From: Chloroflexi bacterium 54-19
GTDB taxonomy: Bacteria > Chloroflexota > Chloroflexia > Chloroheliales > Chloroheliaceae
Length of the DNA: 64,000 nucleotides
Assembly (NCBI GenBank): GCA_001898225.1
Contig: MKTJ01000057.1
Coordinates: forward strand, 91,517-155,516
Direction of reading: 5' to 3'
Part shown: positions 57,980-64,000 of the stretch, in pieces
Layout of the letters: the number at the start of each line of letters is the position of its first letter
How positions within the stretch are numbered: the first letter of the stretch is position 1
Made by a program: the position numbers and the translations under genes
Notes under the pieces: generated by a model
Databases searched by the model: none
What the model was told of the DNA's origin: nothing
The model's input: the letters and a program-made list of their open reading frames with translations, nothing else

Positions 57980-58030
57980 CAAAGAGGCTACCTGAATCAC
58001 CAAGAATTCAGGTAGCCTCTTCATCTTTTG
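57980..58030. terminator. Bidirectional rho-independent terminator between convergent genes
   Basis: AGAGGCTACCTGAAT-N8-ATTCAGGTAGCCTCT followed by TCATCTTTT. Confidence 0.88.
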
Positions 58031-58045
58031 GAGGTTCTTAATCCC

Positions 58046-59485
58046 TTACCATGGACCCTGGCGAAGCGGTAAGGGGTCGGCGGTCCGAGCTTCGCTGTCG
58101 GTCATACGCATGAGCATTTCGAACATAACTTCCCGGTAAGCCGGGTCACCCCAGCGATTAAACCTTTCGAGCGGGTCTTCCTGCAAGTCGTAAAGTTCGC
58201 CCATATTCAGCCCGTGAAAATTTACCAGCTTGTAGCGGTCGCTCCGTACCATGGTGCCGTAAGGGGTGGGATTTTTGTGCCAGATGGCCGAATTAAAGAA
58301 TTCACAGTAAACATCGGCGTGCCCGTAACGCTCTGTCATTCCGGTCAGAGAAGGCCAGAGCGATTTTCCTTGCATCCCGGCGTACACCGGCAACCCGGCA
58401 GCCTCTAAAAGGGTCGGTGCCAGGTCCACCAGTTCGATAAGCTCGTTGTAACGCTGCCCGGCCTCGATTACACCCGGCCAGGCCATCACAAACGGCAGTT
58501 TGATAGCCGGTTCGTAGAAAAAAGGTCCCTTCAGGTAGACGCCGTGGTCACCCAGCATCTCGCCGTGGTCGGTCATAAAGATAACCAGGGTGTTTTCGGC
58601 CTGACCCGTTTCTTCAAGGAGCCTGAAAAGCCGCCCGACCTGGTCGTCTACAAGTTCGACCATGGCCCAGTAAGCCGCCTTGAGCAACCGGTGGTCGTAA
58701 TCGGTCATGCTGACGAATGGAAAATTCTTGGGGTTGTTAAGGGTGCCCAGGTGGTCCTTCTGCTGGAAAATGGGCTTGTTATCGAGTTCGCCTTCGAGGT
58801 AGTTTGGTAGCGGTAACTCGCCAAGGGTGGGCAAAAAGCGCTCCAGGTACTCCGGTGGTGGGCTGAAAGGGTGGTGTGGGTCGAAGACATTAAGGGAAAA
58901 AAGCCAGTTATCCTCTTTTTCGGTGGCATCCTTTATAAATTCAATGGCCCGGTCTACGCACCATTTCGTCTGGGAAAACTCGGCGGGCAGGGCCGTCTGG
59001 ACATAAGGCGACCCTCGGAAAGGCGTACGCTTGAGAGACAGCCCCTGCTCGGCCAACCAGTTGGAATACTGGTTGGTCGGCCAATCAGCGTCGGGTGAGG
59101 CCGACCAGTAAAAAGCCTCGTAGCCGTCTTCAATCCGCCGCTCGGTTTCGGGCGAAATCTTCGGGTGACAGGCCGAAAGATGGAGTTTGCCTGCAAGACC
59201 GCAGCGATACCCGGCGTCCGCCAGTAGCTTTGTCACCGGAACTTCGTCCGGCGGGATGGACTGGCCGTTCTGGCGGGTGCGGGTGGTGCGGGGATAGCGC
59301 CCGGTCAGAAAGCTGGCCCGGCTGGGGGTACAGACCGGGTTCTGGGCAAAACAGTTGTCAAAGACCATCCCGCGGGCGGCCAGCCAGTCGAGATTGGGCG
59401 TTTTTACAAATTGGTTACCGTAAAAACCGAGCGTATCCTGCCGTTGCTGGTCAGTACAAATCCACAGAATGTTAGGACGTTTCAT
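58046..59485 (-). CDS. Sulfatase (Cys-type)
   Basis: 479 aa; ILWICTDQQRQDTLGFYGN, NPVCTPSRASFLTGRYP (CTPSR), MTDHGEMLGDHG. Confidence 0.95.
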   Translation of the reverse strand: MKRPNILWICTDQQRQDTLGFYGNQFVKTPNLDWLAARGMVFDNCFAQNPVCTPSRASFLTGRYPRTTRTRQNGQSIPPDEVPVTKLLADAGYRCGLAGKLHLSACHPKISPETERRIEDGYEAFYWSASPDADWPTNQYSNWLAEQGLSLKRTPFRGSPYVQTALPAEFSQTKWCVDRAIEFIKDATEKEDNWLFSLNVFDPHHPFSPPPEYLERFLPTLGELPLPNYLEGELDNKPIFQQKDHLGTLNNPKNFPFVSMTDYDHRLLKAAYWAMVELVDDQVGRLFRLLEETGQAENTLVIFMTDHGEMLGDHGVYLKGPFFYEPAIKLPFVMAWPGVIEAGQRYNELIELVDLAPTLLEAAGLPVYAGMQGKSLWPSLTGMTERYGHADVYCEFFNSAIWHKNPTPYGTMVRSDRYKLVNFHGLNMGELYDLQEDPLERFNRWGDPAYREVMFEMLMRMTDSEARTADPLPLRQGPW

Positions 59486-59491
59486 TTCTGG

Positions 59492-60877
59492 CTATACCTT
59501 GAAATATTGTTCCAGGTTGACAATTTTACGCTGCCCGGCCTTGCGCGGTTCGGCATTCTCGATTTTGGGCTCGGCTTCCCCCGCTTCGACCATTTTGCGG
59601 ATAAGTTTTTCCTTCAGGCTGTCGGCGATGTCCCGGTAGCTTTCTAGACCGGCCAGGTTGGTCAGTTCGTGCGGGTCGGCCATGAGGTCGTAAAGCATTT
59701 CTTCCCGGTAAAGCGGAGCATCCGGCACATCAAACCCGCCCAGGTCTGGTGCAGCGACGATATACTTAAAGCGTTTGGTACGGAGGGCCCGGCCCACCTG
59801 CGACTCGCTGACCTGTACCAGCACTTCTTCCGGCCAATCTTCCATCAAATCGCGTTTGAGCGGGGTCACGGCCCGGCCCGGCATTCCTTCAGGGATGGGC
59901 AGCCCGGCGGCATTCAGGAGGGTAGGCAAAATATCAATATGGCTGACCATCTGCTGGACCTGGCCGCCACCTGTAAAGCCCGGCCCGGTGAGGGCCGCCG
60001 GGATACGAATTGAGCTTTCGTGGCCGGAGCGTTTGTATTCCCAGTTACGGGTCTTGAAGTGATTGCCGTGGTCGGAGGTAAAAAGGACAATCGTATTATC
60101 CAGGATTCCCAGGCTTTTGAGGGCATCGAGCATCCGGCCAAGCGCTTCGTCCAGCCGTTTGACCATCCCAAAGTAGCCGCCGATATTGCCGTAAAGACTG
60201 CTACCCCCTAAAGCCGCCAGATCGGCAGGCACCCAGCGCCCTTCGTAGCGTTCCCGGTAGCCTTCAGGGGCCGGGTAGTCGTCCTGGTTGTTCTGGTGGT
60301 GCGGTTCGAGAAAAGACAGGTAGAGGAAAAACGGTTTCTGGCGGTGATTGGTGATATAGCGGATAGCCGAGTCCATGACTGCATCTACCCGGTAGCCAGG
60401 CAGACTGACCGGTTGATTTTCGTTATCGAACATGACGGTGTGGTAGGGTTGGGACGTAAATTCAAGAATGTTGGAAGCCAGCCAGTATTCGTAACCGCCT
60501 CGCTCGTTTTCCGGGACCGGTCCTTCACCGTTGACCATATCGGCGGCCAGGTGCCATTTGCCGATATAAGCGGTCTGATAGCCACCCTGTTTGAAATAGT
60601 GGGCCAGGGTTTGGCGGTCTTCGGGCAATTTGATGGCATTTTTCCAGACCCCGATGGTGGTCGGGTATTGCCCGGTCTGGATACTGGCGCGGGCCGGGCC
60701 GCAGACCGGTTGGTTGGTAAAGGTCAGGTTCAGGTGGGTGCCGCGTATTGCCATCCGGTCGAAATTGGGCATCAAATCGAGCGGGTTGCCGTATAGACCG
60801 CTGGTATCCCAGCGTTGCTGGTCGGTAAAAAAGACAATGACATTCGGAGACCGTTGCGATGACTTTAGATTTGCCAA
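59492..60877 (-). CDS. Sulfatase (Cys-type)
   Basis: 461 aa; VIVFFTDQQRWDTSGLYGN, QPVCGPARASIQTGQYP (CGPAR), FTSDHGNHF. Confidence 0.94.
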   Translation of the reverse strand: MANLKSSQRSPNVIVFFTDQQRWDTSGLYGNPLDLMPNFDRMAIRGTHLNLTFTNQPVCGPARASIQTGQYPTTIGVWKNAIKLPEDRQTLAHYFKQGGYQTAYIGKWHLAADMVNGEGPVPENERGGYEYWLASNILEFTSQPYHTVMFDNENQPVSLPGYRVDAVMDSAIRYITNHRQKPFFLYLSFLEPHHQNNQDDYPAPEGYRERYEGRWVPADLAALGGSSLYGNIGGYFGMVKRLDEALGRMLDALKSLGILDNTIVLFTSDHGNHFKTRNWEYKRSGHESSIRIPAALTGPGFTGGGQVQQMVSHIDILPTLLNAAGLPIPEGMPGRAVTPLKRDLMEDWPEEVLVQVSESQVGRALRTKRFKYIVAAPDLGGFDVPDAPLYREEMLYDLMADPHELTNLAGLESYRDIADSLKEKLIRKMVEAGEAEPKIENAEPRKAGQRKIVNLEQYFKV

Positions 60878-60998
60878 TTTGCTACGCTTTCTTTTTCAGG
60901 ATTCTAAAATTATATTATGCCTCAATTATCCCGGCTTGATGGGGCCGGATTGCCAGAATTTGAGGTGGCAACCGGAGGCTATACCCGGCGGTTAGCCG

Positions 60999-61829
60999 CT
61001 ATTTTAAGCCGGTCAGGGCGATACCTTCCACAAAATACCGCTGAGTAAACAGGAACAAAAGCAGAATTGGGATGAAAAGGACCGTCGAACCGGCGGCCAT
61101 ATACTGCCACTGGTTATAATACTCCTGGTTGAAAAGGGTCAACCCGGTGGTCATGGTCCGCATCTCGGTGGTATTGACCACAATTAGCGGCCACAAAAAT
61201 TCGTCCCAGTGGGTCACGAAGGTGAAAAGACCCAGGGTTGCCAGGGCCGGTTTTATCTGCGGCAGGATAATCCGGGCGTAAATGCCAAACTCGCTGCTGC
61301 CATCAATCCGGGCCGCGTCAATCAACTCGAAAGGTAAGGGCTGGATAAACTGCCGCATCAGAAAGATGCCGTAAGCGCTCATCAGGAAGGGCGTGATAAG
61401 GCCCTGGTAGGTGTTGAGCCAGCCGAACCCGGCCATCATGCTGTAGAGCGGTATCATCCTGACGAAAAAAGGTATCATGAGCGTCCCCAGGATGAGCAGG
61501 AAGAAGACATTCTTAAAACGGAACTGGAACTTGGCAAAGACGTACCCGGCCAGCGGGTCGAAAAAGAGGTGCGACAGGGTGATGACCCCGGCCACGATAG
61601 CACTATTCAGGAAGAAACGGGCAAAAGGAGCTTTCTGCCAGATGTCGAGATAGTTGCCAAACTGGGGGTCGCTCGGAATAAGGACCGGGTCACCAGCAAA
61701 AGTTTCGGCCTCGGTCTGTAACGAAAGAAGCACCATATATATAAAAGGCATGATCGCCAGCAGCGCCAGGATACCCAATATCAGGTAGGTTAGCGGTTTT
61801 GCACCGGGAAAAAGACTTTCCTTAAACAT
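60999..61829 (-). CDS. Carbohydrate ABC transporter permease (MalG-like)
   Basis: 276 aa; ELIDAARIDGSSEFGIYARIILPQIKP. Confidence 0.95.
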   Translation of the reverse strand: MFKESLFPGAKPLTYLILGILALLAIMPFIYMVLLSLQTEAETFAGDPVLIPSDPQFGNYLDIWQKAPFARFFLNSAIVAGVITLSHLFFDPLAGYVFAKFQFRFKNVFFLLILGTLMIPFFVRMIPLYSMMAGFGWLNTYQGLITPFLMSAYGIFLMRQFIQPLPFELIDAARIDGSSEFGIYARIILPQIKPALATLGLFTFVTHWDEFLWPLIVVNTTEMRTMTTGLTLFNQEYYNQWQYMAAGSTVLFIPILLLFLFTQRYFVEGIALTGLK

Positions 61830-62747
61830 TTAATACTCCACCCCATTTCGGTTTACCCTTAACTGGATAAAGGTCAGCACCAGGATTGCCAGGAACATCA
61901 GGAAGGTCAGGGCGGAAGCATAGGCGAACTTGCCCTCGCTAAAGGCGACATTGAAGACGTGAAAAACATAGAACCGGGTCGATTCCGCCGGGCCGCCGTT
62001 CGTGATAATGAAAGCCTGGGCAAAAGCCTGCAAACTGCTAATCACACTGATAATCGAAACAAAAAGAGTGGTCGGAGCGAGTAGAGGGATGGTTATGTGC
62101 CGGAAACGGCCCCAGGCGTTTGCGCCATCAATCTTGGCGGCCTCCTGGTAGAGGGTGGGAATCCCCTGCAACCCGGCCAGAAACAAGACCATGTTATAAC
62201 CCATCGCCTGCCAGACCGTAATGCCTACTAAAGCCCACAAAGCCTCTTTATAATTGCTCAACCAGTCCTGGGTCGGCAAGCCCACTGCAATCAGGACTTT
62301 ATTCAGAATACCTACCAGAGGGTCGAGAATATTGCGCCACATCAGCCCTACAATAACGGCGCTGGTCATGTAGGGAATCAGCAGAATGGTCCGCAAAATG
62401 GTCCGGCCCCGGAAAGATTGGTTGAGCAGGAGGGCCAGGAAAAGGCCAAAAACCATGCTGAGGATGGTCACGCTGATTGCAAAGACAAGGGTCAAGACGA
62501 AAGAATTGATGGAGCGTTGGTCCTCAAACGCTTTGACATAATTATCAAACCAGACAAAAGCGTTGCCTGTATCATCGCTGTGCAGGCTCGACCAGAATTC
62601 TATGACGATAGGGACAAAGAAAAAAACCGTAAAGTAAATGAACGCCGGGAAAAGAAAGATATAGGCGATGAGGGCCTGGCGACTAGCCAGACCCATTGGC
62701 ACCCTCCTTACCGCCCCGGTATTGTCTTGCGACACGACTACTTTCAT
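61830..62747 (-). CDS. Carbohydrate ABC transporter permease (MalF-like)
   Basis: 305 aa; LYQEAAKIDGANAWGRFRHITIPLLAP. Confidence 0.95.
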   Translation of the reverse strand: MKVVVSQDNTGAVRRVPMGLASRQALIAYIFLFPAFIYFTVFFFVPIVIEFWSSLHSDDTGNAFVWFDNYVKAFEDQRSINSFVLTLVFAISVTILSMVFGLFLALLLNQSFRGRTILRTILLIPYMTSAVIVGLMWRNILDPLVGILNKVLIAVGLPTQDWLSNYKEALWALVGITVWQAMGYNMVLFLAGLQGIPTLYQEAAKIDGANAWGRFRHITIPLLAPTTLFVSIISVISSLQAFAQAFIITNGGPAESTRFYVFHVFNVAFSEGKFAYASALTFLMFLAILVLTFIQLRVNRNGVEY

Positions 62748-62780
62748 CAGAATTCGCCTCCCGGACTGGTAATGGACTTC

Positions 62781-64000
62781 CTACTGACCGGCCAGAATCT
62801 TGTTACCGTTGGTAACGAACTCTTTCAAAGCGTCGCTGGCCGGGGTATTTTTGTAAATCACGTCCTGGTACATCTTATTGTACAGGGGTTGAATCTGGGT
62901 CAGTTTGCCGGTCAGACCCAGTTCGCTCGAAGCATCCTTGGCATAGGATAACCCCTTGGCAAAGCCCGCGATGGTCGGGTTAGACTGGACATCGGCGTTC
63001 TGGCCCCAGGTGATGCGCGGCATAGTCATGTTGGCTTCTTTGGTGGTCGCCAGTTCCACATCCAGGGCCGTCACTCGCTTCATGAATTCCCAGGCCATAT
63101 CGGCGTTTTTGGCTCCCTTGGGAATGAACATCGAAGTACCCGCCGCCGAGGTAGACTGGGTCTTACGGGTCAGGGCCTGGCCGATACCAAGATTTATATC
63201 CGGGCTACCGTCTTTGATGGGTTTGAGGTCCCAGGGTCCGGTCAGAATCATGGCCGCCCGTTTGGCTGAGAATAGCTTCTGCGGCCCTTCGTAGGAGACC
63301 GCCGCCACAGGAATCGGGGCTACTTTGCTCTTGTAAATCAGGTCGGCCTGGAACTGCATCGCCTCAATCGCTTCGGGGCTGTCCATTACCAGGATTTTCT
63401 TGTCGGGGTCGTACCAGTGCGCGCCGTTTTGCAGGAACCAGGGCCAGGCATAGCTCGAATCCTGGTTAAGGGCGAAGCCAAAGGTCGAACCCTGGGTGGT
63501 GGCTTTCGCCACGGTCAGGAATTCGTCCCAGTTGGTCGGCGGGTTCTGGAACCCGGCCTTACTCAACATATCTTTGTTATAGAAAAGCAAAATATTGGTC
63601 AGGTGAAGCTGGACCCCGTAGACCACACCGTTGAGGGTGAGCCGGTTGACCGTGAAAGGCTGCCAATCGTCCGGGAAGCCCATAGCCTTGCCATCTTTTT
63701 GAATGTAGGAGGTCAGGGGCAGGATTTTGTCCTGCAAGCCGAATTCGGGTATCCACCCGCCCGGTTCTTCTACCAGGTCTGGCACATTCCCGGCGGCGTA
63801 GTTAGCCAGCAGTTTGGTGTGCATATCGGCCTGCTGGTACAACTCCCACTGGATTTTCCAGCCAGGGAAATCCTTTTCGAACTGGTTCCTTACCGCTTCG
63901 TAGGACTTATAGTTGTGGCCGGTGCCCCAGTAAACCAGGAGGGTGCCGCCCCCGGACGAGGAGGACGCGTTGGAAGCCCCAGCGGCGGTTGTAGCACTTC
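62781..64000 (-). CDS. Sugar ABC transporter substrate-binding lipoprotein, N-terminus beyond window edge
   Basis: Frame continues upstream of the listed Met (63842) to the window end: SATTAAGASNASSSSGGGTLLVYWGTGHNYKSYEAVRNQFEKDFPGWKIQWELYQQADMHTK... Confidence 0.9.
   Translation of the reverse strand, partial: SATTAAGASNASSSSGGGTLLVYWGTGHNYKSYEAVRNQFEKDFPGWKIQWELYQQADMHTKLLANYAAGNVPDLVEEPGGWIPEFGLQDKILPLTSYIQKDGKAMGFPDDWQPFTVNRLTLNGVVYGVQLHLTNILLFYNKDMLSKAGFQNPPTNWDEFLTVAKATTQGSTFGFALNQDSSYAWPWFLQNGAHWYDPDKKILVMDSPEAIEAMQFQADLIYKSKVAPIPVAAVSYEGPQKLFSAKRAAMILTGPWDLKPIKDGSPDINLGIGQALTRKTQSTSAAGTSMFIPKGAKNADMAWEFMKRVTALDVELATTKEANMTMPRITWGQNADVQSNPTIAGFAKGLSYAKDASSELGLTGKLTQIQPLYNKMYQDVIYKNTPASDALKEFVTNGNKILAGQ

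Noticed and set aside
1-64000. CRISPR array, tRNA/rRNA, IS or prophage
   Set aside because: No regularly spaced direct repeats, cloverleaf/rRNA signatures, transposase/integrase motifs or terminal inverted repeats were recognised.

Overview
The window is a 64 kb bacterial chromosomal segment. Gene style and lipoprotein linkers suggest Chloroflexota (inference only). I see no rRNA, tRNA, CRISPR array, transposase or phage module. About 50 protein genes are supportable. Positions 1-24 kb are a mixed accessory/housekeeping region: alpha/beta hydrolases, SDRs, LysR/TetR regulators, a quinone-oxidoreductase-like gene, a CHASE4-like/PAS histidine kinase, a secreted beta-helix protein, a 675-aa protein with an eCIS/DUF4157-type 'LQRTMGNRAIQRM' motif, a DyP peroxidase, an AraC/PhyH pair, a BTAD-TPR regulator, methyltransferases and DinB proteins. 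Positions 24-64 kb look like a glycan-catabolic island: GH2 beta-mannosidase-like, heparinase II/III, DUF2264, three Cys-type sulfatases, Gfo/Idh/MocA, FAD and GMC oxidoreductases, three sugar ABC importers without ATPases, two LacI regulators and two more AraC/PhyH pairs. The most notable signals are: (i) the motif-tagged orphan protein at 12.5-14.6 kb with a GC...H motif reminiscent of CNF/BLF1-type deamidases (speculative); (ii) a near-identical 32-bp inverted-repeat operator in front of two different transcription units of the island; (iii) four AAACGTTT operators around a second LacI gene; (iv) a divergent AraC-PhyH module occurring three times; (v) an apparently cytoplasmic sulfated-oligosaccharide pathway; (vi) two eroded genes, one interrupted by a single in-frame TGA. 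No database search was run; all family calls come from reading the translations.
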